DNA of 64,000 bases from Renibacterium sp. (GTDB lineage: Bacteria; Actinomycetota; Actinomycetes; Actinomycetales; Micrococcaceae). Positions within the stretch are counted from its first letter, which is position 1. Each line of letters begins with the position of its first letter. This document shows positions 25,304 through 34,245 of the stretch, one piece after another. The notes under the pieces were generated by a model, which was not told where the DNA came from, made no database searches, and saw only the letters and a list, made by a program, of their open reading frames with translations. The DNA lies in the NCBI GenBank assembly GCA_017419405.1, contig JAFOLH010000003.1, forward strand, positions 62,001 through 126,000, in the 5' to 3' direction. A program made the position numbers and the translations under genes.

Positions 25304-25654
25304 ATGCTTCGTTACGTGCCGCTCCTGATCATCGTCGGCCTAGAACTGTTCGCTTTGATCGATTGCCTCCGCAGTGAACGCGCCGATGTCCGCACCCTGC
25401 CCAAGCCCGCTTGGGTGCTAATCATCATCCTTTTGCCGATCGTCGGCTTGGTGCTCTGGTTCACCCTGGGCCGACCCCGGTACAACGCGACAGGCCCGGC
25501 GGCCCGGCCCGCGGTGCTCGCGCCCGACGACGATCCGGAGTTCCTGCGCAACCTCGACGTCGCCCGCCGGCAGCGGGCTGAGGAAGAACGTTTGGAAAAG
25601 CTGCGTCGGGACCTCGAGGAACGCGAACGCAAACTCCGGGACCAAGACAGCTGA
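25304..25654 (+). CDS. PLDc_N domain membrane protein
   Basis: 116 residues. Two helices (VPLLIIVGLELFALIDCL and PAWVLIIILLPIVGLVLWFTLG) form the phospholipase-D-nuclease N-terminal domain, found here without a nuclease. A charged coiled-coil-like tail follows (RRQRAEEERLEKLRRDLEER). TAGACT lies 5 nt before the ATG, so translation is probably leaderless. Divergent from the DUF4229 gene and followed by a strong terminator. Such proteins are common near menaquinone and cytochrome c genes; function unknown. Confidence 0.85.
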   Translation: MLRYVPLLIIVGLELFALIDCLRSERADVRTLPKPAWVLIIILLPIVGLVLWFTLGRPRYNATGPAARPAVLAPDDDPEFLRNLDVARRQRAEEERLEKLRRDLEERERKLRDQDS

Positions 25655-25671
25655 GCTGGTCCGCCACCCGC

Positions 25672-25719
25672 AAAACGCCCTCGGGGCGGAAGCCGGAGCT
25701 TCCGCCCCGAGGGCGTTTT
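25672..25719. terminator. Bidirectional terminator
   Basis: Perfect 22-bp stem (AAAACGCCCTCGGGGCGGAA... and its complement) around CGGA, bounded by A-run and T-run. It serves the PLDc_N gene on the plus strand and ccsB on the minus strand. Confidence 0.95.
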
Positions 25720-25742
25720 GGGTGGTTCGTCATGCGACCGGT

Positions 25743-26810
25743 TTAGCCCGGGGCCACTCCGCCGTAGGAGTGCAAACCGGAGAAGTAGATGTTCACGATC
25801 GTGAAGTTGAAGACCACGCAGAGCCAGCCCACAATCGAAAGCCAGGCGGCACGGGTACCGGTCCAGCCACGGGTCGCCCGGGCATGCAGATAGCCCGCGT
25901 AGACCACCCAGATCACGAAGGTCCAGACTTCTTTGGTATCCCAGCCCCAGTAACGCCCCCAGGCTTTTTCAGCCCACATGGCACCGAAAATCAAGGTCAG
26001 CGTCCAACCGACGAAGGCGATCGCGTTCAACCGGTAGGAGAGGTTTTCCAGGCTCAAAGCCGATGGGGACAAACGCATGAACGGCAGTTTGTCGGGCTTG
26101 CCGGCAGCCAGGCGCCCTTCCCGGCGGGACTGGATCAGCTGCAGCACGCTCATCGCGAAGGTCAGCGTGAAGAGTGCCGAGGAGAGCACCGCGATCGAAA
26201 CGTGGATGATCAACCAATAGCTTTGCAGCGCCGGCACCAGGTGTCCCACCGGCACGTAGAAGGCACTGGCCGCGGCGAAGAGCATCACCAGCACCAGCCC
26301 GATCACGAAAGTGCCCAGGAAACGCAGATCACGCCAGATCAGGACGATCAGGAAGACCGCGGCAACCAGGAATCCGCCAGTGGTGCAGAATTCGTACATA
26401 TTGCCCCACGGCACCCGGCCGGATGCTACCCCTCGGGTCACCACGCCGACGCCGTGGATCAGCACCGCAAGCAGGGTCAGCGCGACGCCCACCCTCGCAG
26501 CCACCCGGCGCTCGCCCGCGTACTTCATGGAGTCCGGCGCAATCGCCGCCGATCCGGAGGACGACGGCGTCACCGGCCGTTCCGCGAGATCTTCGGTGAT
26601 GCCATTGGCCTTGGACGCCGAGCCAACGCTGACCGGCTCCCGCAGCATCGCGTCCTGGGCGGCTTTCGACTGGAGTTCCACAGCTTTGGTCGTCCGGCTC
26701 GAAACCACGAGATCCCAGGTGAATGCGCAGAACGCAACCGCATAGGTGGCGGCCGCCAACAGCATGAACAACGCGCTGTATTGGCCGAGTGATTCATTGA
26801 TCTCTGGCAT
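25743..26810 (-). CDS. ccsB: Cytochrome c biogenesis protein CcsB (ResC/CcsA)
   Basis: Heme delivery and ligation subunit of the system II cytochrome c synthetase; partner of ResB. 355 residues with about eight hydrophobic helices. It contains the WGNMYEF segment and the heme-handling, Trp-rich motif YWGWDTKEVWTFVIWVVYAGYLHAR near the C-terminus, with conserved histidines. Its ATG overlaps the resB stop (TAATG), so translation is coupled. Last gene of resA-ccdA-resB-ccsB. Confidence 0.95.
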   Translation of the reverse strand: MPEINESLGQYSALFMLLAAATYAVAFCAFTWDLVVSSRTTKAVELQSKAAQDAMLREPVSVGSASKANGITEDLAERPVTPSSSGSAAIAPDSMKYAGERRVAARVGVALTLLAVLIHGVGVVTRGVASGRVPWGNMYEFCTTGGFLVAAVFLIVLIWRDLRFLGTFVIGLVLVMLFAAASAFYVPVGHLVPALQSYWLIIHVSIAVLSSALFTLTFAMSVLQLIQSRREGRLAAGKPDKLPFMRLSPSALSLENLSYRLNAIAFVGWTLTLIFGAMWAEKAWGRYWGWDTKEVWTFVIWVVYAGYLHARATRGWTGTRAAWLSIVGWLCVVFNFTIVNIYFSGLHSYGGVAPG

Positions 26811-28510
26811 TAGTCTTCCTTTGCTTTCGGATCTTCGGCAGCGGTGGCGTCTTCGGCCCCAGCACGTTCATCCTGTTCGCTATTCTCCGAGATATTCCAG
26901 GTCTTGACCAGTTGGTTGCGCAAACCGCTCGCCTCGGAGGACAAACGGTAATCCTCGCCGCGGGCCAGCAGACCGTACTCCACCATCACCCGGCCGTCCG
27001 GATGCTCACCCGTGCGGACCCAGATCCGACGCCGGGAAAGGAACAAGGATCCGAGCAACCCGATCACCGCGGTGACCGAGAAGAGCAGGACGTATTGCTG
27101 GGCCGGGTTCGACCGCACTTCGATGCCCGCATACCGGGTCAGCCCGTCGAAGGTGATCGACCCTTTGCCCTCCGGCAGCTGGTAGGTCTGCCCGCCGGAA
27201 AGGCTGATTCCGCCGGCCGGGAGTTTCCGGTCGTTGAGCGGCTTCAGCTTCGATGCATCCAGCACGAAGACGTTCTGCGGTTGGCCATTGTCCAGGCCCA
27301 GGTCGCCGTAGTACGAATTGAGCAGCACCTTCGGGTTGCCGGGATCGGGATCGATCGAGATGTCCACGCCGTCCGCGCCCTGGAAAGCCGTCGGCAGGAA
27401 CAGCCCGGAGAAGCTCAGTTGCTCCGGTTTGGCATCCGGGACCTTGATCACCACCGAGGAAGTGAAGTCCGGATCCTGCAACCTGGCCACGACGAAGTCG
27501 GAGAACGCGACATTGCCGTTCCCGTCCCTGACCGTGAAGTGCGGCGCATAGCCGTTGCCCAAGAGGTAGAGCGAGGTGTTGGCGACTTCGAGCGGCTCAT
27601 TGACCTTGAGGATCTTCTGCTGCGGTTGCGCCTCCGGCGAGTCTTTGACCGTCAGATACGCGGTGAAATCCAGTGGCTGGACCTTCCGCGAGGTCGAATT
27701 CCGGTCGAATTGCACATCGAACTTGTCCAATTGCACCGAGAACGGCTGCAGCCAATTCGGGTCGAAGTTCGTGCCCTTGGTGAATTGGTCGATCGAGGCG
27801 AGGTTGTTGACCACGGTGTCCCCGGTGACCAAGACCCGCTGGTAGGAGAAGCCGAACAGGCCGCCGATCGCCACCGCGACCAGCACGCCGATCAGCGACA
27901 CATGGAACACCAGATTGCCGATTTCCTTGAGGAATCCGCGTTCGGCCCCGACGCTGGGCCGGTCCCCGTCCCGTACGTCGACCCGGTAGCCGCGTTTCTT
28001 CAAGATTGCCCGGGCGTCTTCGATCGCCGCCTGCGCACTCAGGCCGGCGGCCGCCGGAATCTGCAGCGTGCCGTATTCGGGCAGTCGGGAGAGCCGCGCC
28101 GGGGTACGCGGCGGCACCGAGCGCATGGCTTTGTAGTGCTGCCGGGCCCGCGGCACCACGCAGCCGATGAGCGAGATGAAAAGCAAGATGTAGATTGCCG
28201 AGAACCAGGATGATTCGAACACGTCGAACAGCTGGAACCAGTCCATGATCGGCCCGGAGACCGGATTGTCCTGGATGTACTTGGCGACCACAGCGGTGCT
28301 TTGGATCCGCTGCGGGAAGATCGAGCCGGGCACCGAGGCCACGGCCACCATCAGCAGCAGGAAAAGTGCCGTCCGCATACTGGTCAGCTGGGTCCAGATC
28401 CAGCGCAGCATGCCGAGGAATCCCAACTTCGGCAGGGCGACGTCGTCCTTGGCCGTCTGGTCCGCTGCTCCGGACGTTTTTTTCTTCGAACTCAATTTCT
28501 CACCCATCAA
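26810..28510 (-). CDS. resB: Cytochrome c biogenesis protein ResB
   Basis: Membrane partner of CcsB in system II apocytochrome c heme ligation. 566 residues: N-terminal helices (LRWIWTQLTSMRTALFLLLMVAVASVPGSIFPQR, typical ResB opening), a further pair near 85-110 and 220-240, a large extracytoplasmic domain (about 240-500), and a last helix YVLLFSVTAVIGLLGSLFLSRRRIW. A Glu/Asp-rich tail ends the protein. Overlaps ccdA at its start by 4 bp. Confidence 0.95.
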   Translation of the reverse strand: MMGEKLSSKKKTSGAADQTAKDDVALPKLGFLGMLRWIWTQLTSMRTALFLLLMVAVASVPGSIFPQRIQSTAVVAKYIQDNPVSGPIMDWFQLFDVFESSWFSAIYILLFISLIGCVVPRARQHYKAMRSVPPRTPARLSRLPEYGTLQIPAAAGLSAQAAIEDARAILKKRGYRVDVRDGDRPSVGAERGFLKEIGNLVFHVSLIGVLVAVAIGGLFGFSYQRVLVTGDTVVNNLASIDQFTKGTNFDPNWLQPFSVQLDKFDVQFDRNSTSRKVQPLDFTAYLTVKDSPEAQPQQKILKVNEPLEVANTSLYLLGNGYAPHFTVRDGNGNVAFSDFVVARLQDPDFTSSVVIKVPDAKPEQLSFSGLFLPTAFQGADGVDISIDPDPGNPKVLLNSYYGDLGLDNGQPQNVFVLDASKLKPLNDRKLPAGGISLSGGQTYQLPEGKGSITFDGLTRYAGIEVRSNPAQQYVLLFSVTAVIGLLGSLFLSRRRIWVRTGEHPDGRVMVEYGLLARGEDYRLSSEASGLRNQLVKTWNISENSEQDERAGAEDATAAEDPKAKED

Positions 28511-29256
28511 ATCGGCAACTTAACCGTGAAGACCCACAGCTGCAATTGGTTGATCAGAAGATTCCACACTCCGGTGACCATCAGCAGACCCACTGCGATC
28601 AGCATGCCACCGCCGACCCGCTGCAGCAGCAAGCGGTGCTTGCGGAAGAACTCCAGCGCTCCCATGCCCCGCCGGAAACCGAGCGCGATCAGCAGGAACG
28701 GGAGCCCCAACCCCAGAGAGTAGATGAAGGTCAGCAACGCTCCTTTGGTGGCGCTGGTGCCGCCCGAGAAGGAAAGCAATTGGACTGCGCTCAGCGTCGG
28801 GCCGATGCAGGGCACCCAGCCCAAGCCGAACGTCAGGCCCAGCACCGGCGCCCCCCAGAGCCCGGCCGGCGGTTTGGCATGGATCCGCGCCTCGCGCTGG
28901 AACATCCCGAAACCGCCCATGAAAACGATGCCGAGCACGATCACGACGACGCCCATCAGCTGGGTGATCCAGCCCGCATTGGTGGAGACCCAGGTCCCGA
29001 TGGCGCCCAGCGCCGTGCCCAAAGCGACGAAGACCACGGTGAATCCGAGCACGAAGAGCGAAATCCCCAAGAACATCCGGCCGCGGCGCTGTTGGCCCAG
29101 GTCTACTCCGGTGAGGCCGGTGACATACCCCAGGTACCCGGGCACCAAAGGCAGGACGCAGGGCGAAAGGAAGGAAACCAGACCGGCCAGCAGCGCCACT
29201 GGCATCGCCAGCAGCAGCGAGCCGTTCTGAATCGCCTCGGCGAACGGATTGTTCAC
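28507..29256 (-). CDS. ccdA: Cytochrome c biogenesis protein CcdA
   Basis: Six-helix DsbD-like membrane protein that passes electrons to the thioredoxin-like ResA. 249 residues. It has LLAGLVSFLSPCVLPLVPGYLGYVTGL (first redox Cys, about residue 33) and LGLTFGLGWVPCIGPTLSAV (second Cys). Start and stop overlap resA and resB by 4 bp each, so the block is a tightly coupled operon. Confidence 0.96.
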   Translation of the reverse strand: MNNPFAEAIQNGSLLLAMPVALLAGLVSFLSPCVLPLVPGYLGYVTGLTGVDLGQQRRGRMFLGISLFVLGFTVVFVALGTALGAIGTWVSTNAGWITQLMGVVVIVLGIVFMGGFGMFQREARIHAKPPAGLWGAPVLGLTFGLGWVPCIGPTLSAVQLLSFSGGTSATKGALLTFIYSLGLGLPFLLIALGFRRGMGALEFFRKHRLLLQRVGGGMLIAVGLLMVTGVWNLLINQLQLWVFTVKLPI

Positions 29257-29960
29257 TTCTGCGCCGAAGGCGAAGCAGAGCCGCTGCCCGTACCGGTGCC
29301 GGGGCCTGCTTCGTTCAAAGCGGATTTGATCAAGGCGTCGAGGGTGCTCTTTTCCGCCAGCCCCAGGATTCGGGAGGCAACCCGGCCCTGTTTGTCCAGG
29401 ACCAAGGTGGTGGGCACAGCCGCCGGCGGCACGGTGGCCGAAACGCTCAGCAGAACTGCACCGTCCTTGTCCTCGAAGCTCGGGTACGTCAGATTGAAGG
29501 TCCGGATGAACGGCAGCGCGGTGCCCTCCGCATCCCGGACGTTGACCCCGTAGAAGTTGGCGCCTTTAGGGCCGAGTTCTTGGTTGAGCGCTTCCAAGTC
29601 CGGCGCCTCCACCCGGCACGGCGCACAGGCTGCGAACCAGAAATTGAGCACGGTCACCGATCCCACGAACGAGCTCGAATCGACCTTTTTGCCGCCGTAG
29701 AGCGTACCGACGAACTTGACCGGTTCGCCACGCTTATCCGCGGCGAATTCGGTGACCGAGCCGTCCCCGGCCACATAATTCTTGTTATCTCCGGCATTCG
29801 CCTGCTGAGCCAATGAATCATTGGCCGAGCATCCGCTCAGCACCAAGGCCACACCGAGCGCCATTGCGCCGAACAGGAAACGCCGACTCGGCCTCGCCGG
29901 CCGCCGCAGCGTTCCGGTTGGTTGTCGATTCGATGGTTTCGTAAAACGCCAAGCGTCCAC
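29253..29960 (-). CDS. resA: ResA/TlpA thioredoxin-like lipoprotein
   Basis: Extracytoplasmic thiol-disulfide reductant that keeps apocytochrome c cysteines reduced for heme attachment. 235 residues: twin-Arg-flanked hydrophobic segment ending in the lipobox LSGC (Cys about residue 44), then a thioredoxin fold with VTVLNFWFAACAPCRVEAP (CAPC redox pair) and the cis-Pro region AVPTTLVLDKQGRV. A GTG start is used. First gene of the cytochrome c maturation operon. Confidence 0.93.
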   Translation of the reverse strand: MDAWRFTKPSNRQPTGTLRRPARPSRRFLFGAMALGVALVLSGCSANDSLAQQANAGDNKNYVAGDGSVTEFAADKRGEPVKFVGTLYGGKKVDSSSFVGSVTVLNFWFAACAPCRVEAPDLEALNQELGPKGANFYGVNVRDAEGTALPFIRTFNLTYPSFEDKDGAVLLSVSATVPPAAVPTTLVLDKQGRVASRILGLAEKSTLDALIKSALNEAGPGTGTGSGSASPSAQK

Positions 29961-30055
29961 TACCAGATCCTGCCCATTCGAGTTCGTGATTCAGTCCGTC
30001 CGAGACAATTCTACAAGACGTCGAAATTCAATTGTTACGCATCCCCGGAGCACGC

Positions 30056-30718
30056 TCAAGCTCCTGCGGTAGCGGTTGCCCCCGGCAACAGCGCTGCGGC
30101 CGGCTCGTGATAGCCGACGCCGGACAACCGCTCGCCGTCGAACTCCAAGGAGGTGACCGAAGCCAAACTGCAGTCGCGCCGGCGCGGGTCGTGGAAGAGC
30201 CGACGCCGTTCCGCACTCAGCCGGCTCACCCAGATCGGCAATTGGTGGCTCACCAAAATCGCCTGTGCGCCGTCGCCCGCGCGTTCGACGGCGGCCCGCC
30301 GCGCGTCATCGACGGCCAATCGCATCCGGTCCACCTGTGCCCGGTAGGACTCGCCCCAAGAAGGCCGGAACGGGTTGACCAGCTTCGGCCAATGAATCGG
30401 CTTGAGCAATTCCGCGGGCGACATTTTGAGTCCCTCGAAGTCGTTCCCGGCTTCGATCAACCGCTGGTCCGTGCCGATCGCCAAACCGAGCGCACTGGCC
30501 GTGGGCTGCGCCGTCTCTTGCGCCCGGGTCAACGGCGAGGCCCGCAAAACCGCGAACACCGCGCCTTGACCGGCCAGGGACTGGAAGTATTCCGCAGCCA
30601 GTACCGCCATCGCCACGCCCCGGTCGGAGAGATGGAAATTCGGCAGCCGTCCGTAGAGGACGCCCTCCGGGTTGAAGACCTCACCATGACGGAGCAGATG
30701 GACGGTGGCAGAAGGCAT
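30056..30718 (-). CDS. Histidine phosphatase family protein
   Basis: Phosphoglycerate-mutase-like phosphatase, 220 residues. The catalytic LLRHGEVFNPEGVLYGRLP (phosphohistidine in RHGE, residues 9-12), ASPLTRAQETAQPTA and the second His in AILVSHQLPIW are all present. Substrate unknown. Same strand as resA, 95 bp upstream of it; this gene commonly sits before the cytochrome c genes in related genomes, but a link in function is not evident. Confidence 0.9.
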   Translation of the reverse strand: MPSATVHLLRHGEVFNPEGVLYGRLPNFHLSDRGVAMAVLAAEYFQSLAGQGAVFAVLRASPLTRAQETAQPTASALGLAIGTDQRLIEAGNDFEGLKMSPAELLKPIHWPKLVNPFRPSWGESYRAQVDRMRLAVDDARRAAVERAGDGAQAILVSHQLPIWVSRLSAERRRLFHDPRRRDCSLASVTSLEFDGERLSGVGYHEPAAALLPGATATAGA

Positions 30719-30889
30719 GCCCCCAGTCTCTCAAAATCGGGTTGCCGGGGGTAATCGGCTTCCCTGAGAATTTTTCCGAAAGCCTGGAATAAAAGATGCG
30801 TTTGCATGATTCTTGTAAGTGAGCCGGACACACCGTCGGCAAAATCGAGCACCGGCCCGTTGCGGCCGACCGCCATACGAGGAGGACCT

Positions 30890-31441
30890 ATGACCATCGA
30901 AAGCACCCCGAGCGGCCTGGATGCCGGCACCTGGACGCTGGACGGTTCGCACAGCGAAGTCGGATTTTCCGTGCGGCACGCCGGGATTTCCAAAGTCCGC
31001 GGAAAGTTCGGCGAAGTGGAAGCAACCGCGACCGTGGGCGAGACCCTGGGCGATTCTTCGGTGACAGCGACCATCAAGACGGAGAGCTTCTTCTCCGGCG
31101 ATCCGAATCGCGATGCGCACGTGCGCAGCGGAGACTTCCTGGATGCCGAGCAGTTCCCGGAATTGACCTTCGTCTCCACCTCGCTCACCGGCCAGGGCGA
31201 AACCTATGCGCTCACCGGCGACCTCACGATCCGCGGGATCACGCTGCCGACCACCTTCGAAACCGAGTTCAACGGTTCGGTCGTCGACCCCTTCGGCACC
31301 ACCCGCGCCGGCTTCAGCGGACAAACCACGATCAGCCGGAAAGACTTCGGCCTGACCTGGAACGCAGCCTTGGAAGCCGGTGGCGTTCTGGTCGGCGACA
31401 AGGTCACGATCAGTCTCGAACTGGAATTCGTCCGAGCCTGA
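30890..31441 (+). CDS. YceI family protein
   Basis: Lipocalin-like polyisoprenoid-binding protein, 183 residues, without a signal peptide, so probably cytosolic here. Motifs: GTWTLDGSHSEVGFSVRHAGISKVRGKFGEVEATA, then SGDPNRDAHVRSGDFLDAEQFPELTFVST and FGLTWNAALEAGGVLVGDKVTISLELEFV. AGGAGG stands 6 nt before the ATG at 30890, so the longer upstream frame is not used. Ends 100 bp before a strong terminator. Confidence 0.92.
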   Translation: MTIESTPSGLDAGTWTLDGSHSEVGFSVRHAGISKVRGKFGEVEATATVGETLGDSSVTATIKTESFFSGDPNRDAHVRSGDFLDAEQFPELTFVSTSLTGQGETYALTGDLTIRGITLPTTFETEFNGSVVDPFGTTRAGFSGQTTISRKDFGLTWNAALEAGGVLVGDKVTISLELEFVRA

Positions 31442-31542
31442 GCAAAACCCGAGAATGTGCCCCTAGAGGCATATTTTCGGGACGCGGCCGGCGGGAATGA
31501 ATGCGATTCTCATCAGCATTGAGGCAAGATTTTGGCCGTAGC

Positions 31543-31578
31543 GCTGGAAAAACCCCGGATTTCCGGGGTTTTTCCAGC
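31543..31578. terminator. Terminator after the YceI gene
   Basis: Perfect 17-bp stem, GCTGGAAAAACCCCGGA and its complement, around TT, with T-rich right arm. Confidence 0.9.
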
Positions 31579-31634
31579 TTAAAGGCGCGTCAAAAACCCT
31601 ATGCAAAAACCATCTGGAGCAATACAGTGTTCGC

Positions 31635-32327
31635 ATGAGTACAACCCCCGAAAACCCGAATCAAGGCGAGCCGCCGTACCAGCCGCCGCAGCAGCCGGCA
31701 GCGGGTGCGCCGACTGGGAATCCCGCTCCGCAAGGACCCGGGACGAGCACGCCGCAGCAGCCAGGATACGCTGCGCCGCAGTATCAGCAGCCGCAGTACC
31801 AGCAGCCTCCGCAACAGCCGGGCGCGAGCAACGATTTCAAGTTCGAGATCCCGGCCGACGCGCCGAAATCCATCAACGATGTCATGCCCAAGGGCGGCTT
31901 CAGCGGGATTTTCAATGTCAGCGGATTGCCGATGCTCCTGAAAATCTCCTACCTGATCTGGATCATCGGAGCCGGCCTGTGGCTGCTCACCACGATTATC
32001 GGCTTGATCTTCTCCTTCACTTTGCTGGGCCGGAAAAGCGACAGCATCCTGGGCGTGGTGGTTTACGACTACACGGCGCAGGGCATCGGAGGAATCGTCC
32101 TTTCGATCGTCGCCTTGGTGGTGATTGCCGCAATCGTGGTTTCCGCGATGAAGCTCAAGGAGGGTCTGCAATGGCCCCGGATGGCGTTGAGCGTTCTCGC
32201 CGTGATCTCTTTCATCCTGGTGTTCTTCGGAGCCGGAATCGGCTTCTTGGGCGTCATCGCAGCGGTCTTGATGTGGTTGCCGGAATCTTCGGCCTGGATC
32301 AATTCGCAGAAGCAAGGCGCTGCCTGA
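31635..32327 (+). CDS. Pro/Gln-rich membrane protein
   Basis: 230 residues, function unknown. The first 65 residues are low-complexity Pro/Gln/Gly (GYAAPQYQQPQYQQPPQQPG). A soluble bridge (FEIPADAPKSINDVMPKGGF) follows, then three hydrophobic helices: LISYLIWIIGAGLWLLTTIIGLIFS, IGGIVLSIVALVVIAAIVVSAM and the last at about 195-220. Such disordered N-tails on actinobacterial membrane proteins often serve assembly at the cell envelope. The next gene has the same plan, so the two are likely a diverged pair. Confidence 0.82.
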   Translation: MSTTPENPNQGEPPYQPPQQPAAGAPTGNPAPQGPGTSTPQQPGYAAPQYQQPQYQQPPQQPGASNDFKFEIPADAPKSINDVMPKGGFSGIFNVSGLPMLLKISYLIWIIGAGLWLLTTIIGLIFSFTLLGRKSDSILGVVVYDYTAQGIGGIVLSIVALVVIAAIVVSAMKLKEGLQWPRMALSVLAVISFILVFFGAGIGFLGVIAAVLMWLPESSAWINSQKQGAA

Positions 32328-32455
32328 GCACTACGGCAGGCGCGTACCGGGCGGGCCGGGGTAGGGTTGAAGAACCTGCCCCGGCCCGCTTTTTCGTACC
32401 CGAAGCGAACACCGCGGCACGGCACCCGCACGCGATTCGATTGGCAAGGATTCAG

Positions 32456-33073
32456 ATGAGCACTCCGCCGCAGGGCCCCGGCCCGCAGGACCACGACGGT
32501 TCGAGCCCCGCTGCCCCCGGCCAATTCCCGGAAATCGCCCCGGGGGTGCCCCGCTATGGCCAGTACGCCCCGGAAGGGTACGTTCCGCCGAACCAACAAG
32601 TTCAACCGAACCAGGCCGAGCCGGTGCCGGACCCGCACAGCCCGCCACCGTGGCAGTCCGCTGCAGCGACGCCTGCCGGAGTCCCGGCCTTGGTGCAACG
32701 CGGGTTCGTGATGATCATTGCCGCAGCGATCGTGCATTTGGCGATTTCGGTCATCGGGCTGTTCCAGATTCCGCAAATGCGGTCCGTGGTCTTGGAGTCC
32801 ATGGCGCGATTCCCCGAGCTGAACGCCTCGATGGCCGACACCGTGATCACGTTGTCGTTCGTCTTCAATGCGATCGGACTCGCGCTCTACCTTTTGGTGG
32901 CATTCAACATCCGGGCCGGCAAGCGCTGGGCCAGGATGCTGGGAACCGTGCTCGCGGTTTTGTCTTTGACGATGCTGGTCGGCAGCCCTTTCGCGATCGT
33001 TCAGGTCGGCTTGGGCGTCCTGGGCATCGTCTACTGCTGGTTGGCGCCCAGCCGGGAGTATTTCAAGCGCTAG
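32456..33073 (+). CDS. Pro-rich membrane protein, partner/paralogue of the preceding gene
   Basis: 205 residues, function unknown. A Pro-rich, disordered N-terminal 75 residues precedes four hydrophobic helices (VMIIAAAIVHLAISVIGLF, TVITLSFVFNAIGLALYLLV, MLGTVLAVLSLTMLVG and VQVGLGVLGIVYCWLA). Basic residues (RAGKRWAR) lie between helices two and three. AAGGA precedes the ATG at 32456. It overlaps the convergent rex gene by 11 bp. Lies 128 bp behind the gene at 31635. Confidence 0.82.
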   Translation: MSTPPQGPGPQDHDGSSPAAPGQFPEIAPGVPRYGQYAPEGYVPPNQQVQPNQAEPVPDPHSPPPWQSAAATPAGVPALVQRGFVMIIAAAIVHLAISVIGLFQIPQMRSVVLESMARFPELNASMADTVITLSFVFNAIGLALYLLVAFNIRAGKRWARMLGTVLAVLSLTMLVGSPFAIVQVGLGVLGIVYCWLAPSREYFKR

Positions 33074-33776
33074 TAGCGCCGGGTTCCGGCAGCCGTTGCG
33101 CGTGATAGGCCAGAATCTGCAATTCCGTGGCCATGTCCACTTTCCGCAAGTTGACGTGCTCCGGGACCTGCAGCATCACCGGTGCGAAGCTGAGGATGCT
33201 GTGCACACCGGCTTCGATCACCCGATCGCACATGGTCTGCGCGGCACCGGCAGGCAGCGCCAAAACCACCATATTGGCCCGGGTGCGGTGCAGCACGGCT
33301 TCCAGGTCGAGCACATCGCTGACCCGCAACCAGCCGACTTCCTGGCCGATCACCATCTGGTCCGCGTCCAACAGCGCCACCACGTCGAACCCGCGGTTTT
33401 CGAAACCCGCGTAGCGGGCCAGGGCCCGGCCCAAGTTGCCTGCGCCCACGATGGCAACCCGCCATTCCTGGGTCAGCCCCAGCGCCTTAGAGATCCTTCT
33501 GCTCAGGTATTGGACCTCATAGCCCACCCCGCGCGTGCCGTAGGAACCCAGGTAGGAGAGGTCTTTGCGCACATTGGTCGAGCTGACGCCGCATCCTTCG
33601 GCCAGCTCTTCGGAGGACACCCGCTCGGTCCCCTCGGCGAGCAAGACGTTCAAGGCCCGCAGATAAAGCGTCAATCGGGCCACCGCGGCCGGCGGAATGA
33701 CCCGGGCTTCGACATCTTGCTCCGCGCCCGGAGAACCCGCAGCACTGCCTTGCGGCGGGATCTGCGCTGCGGTCAC
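33063..33776 (-). CDS. rex: Redox-sensing transcriptional repressor Rex
   Basis: Senses the NADH/NAD+ ratio and controls respiration and fermentation genes. 237 residues: N-terminal winged helix (RLTLYLRALNVLLAEGTERVSSEELAEGCGVSSTNVRKDLSYLGSYGTRGVGY, about 30-85) and a Rossmann domain with VAIVGAGNLGRALARYAGFENRGF. Position near menaquinone, cytochrome c and lactate genes fits its role. I found no Rex box in its own upstream region. Confidence 0.95.
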   Translation of the reverse strand: MTAAQIPPQGSAAGSPGAEQDVEARVIPPAAVARLTLYLRALNVLLAEGTERVSSEELAEGCGVSSTNVRKDLSYLGSYGTRGVGYEVQYLSRRISKALGLTQEWRVAIVGAGNLGRALARYAGFENRGFDVVALLDADQMVIGQEVGWLRVSDVLDLEAVLHRTRANMVVLALPAGAAQTMCDRVIEAGVHSILSFAPVMLQVPEHVNLRKVDMATELQILAYHAQRLPEPGATSA

Positions 33777-33919
33777 CTGTTCTCCATCGTCGGACGTCGA
33801 AGCCTCCGTGCCGCGGCCACCGAGTCAGCGCCCGAGGCCGTGCTGCACGGGAATGTTTCCACTGTAGATCCTCGGTCTGCGCATTCCCAAAACCCGATTG
33901 CCCCCGGTGACCGACCTGG

Positions 33920-34171
33920 TCAGCCGGCGCGCGCCGAAAGCAGCCGCCGCAACCGGTCCGGATCGATGGTCCAGAAATCACGCTGCACCCCGTCGATGAA
34001 GAGCACCGGCACCTCTTCGGCGTACCGGCCGGCCAAATCGGCGTCGTCATCGATCGAGCGTTCGGCGACTGCCAAACCGAACTCGGCGGCCACCTCGGAG
34101 ACCACAGATCGGGCTGCGGCGCAGAGATGGCATTGGGATTTCACCAAGAGGAGCAGGGCGTCTTCGGGCAT
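33920..34171 (-). CDS. Glutaredoxin-like (DUF836) protein
   Basis: 83-residue thioredoxin-fold protein with KSQCHLCAAARSVV (CxxC at residues about 12-15) and the cis-Pro EEVPVLFIDG. Likely a thiol redox protein; substrate unknown. Leaderless start: TAGGCT (34183-34178) is 6 nt before the ATG. Follows the HAD gene divergently and lies 143 bp before rex on the same strand. Confidence 0.88.
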   Translation of the reverse strand: MPEDALLLLVKSQCHLCAAARSVVSEVAAEFGLAVAERSIDDDADLAGRYAEEVPVLFIDGVQRDFWTIDPDRLRRLLSARAG

Positions 34172-34245
34172 GTTCCCAGCCTACTTCGGCACCGTGTCCG
34201 CGCGGGAACTTAGGCACTGGGCAAAGACTGACTAAACTCAGTACC

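Noticed and set aside
31635-32327. Repetitive Pro/Gln segment as a frameshifted or degraded gene
   Set aside because: The reading frame is intact, starts after a plausible site and continues into clear membrane helices; the low-complexity N-tail is normal for such proteins.
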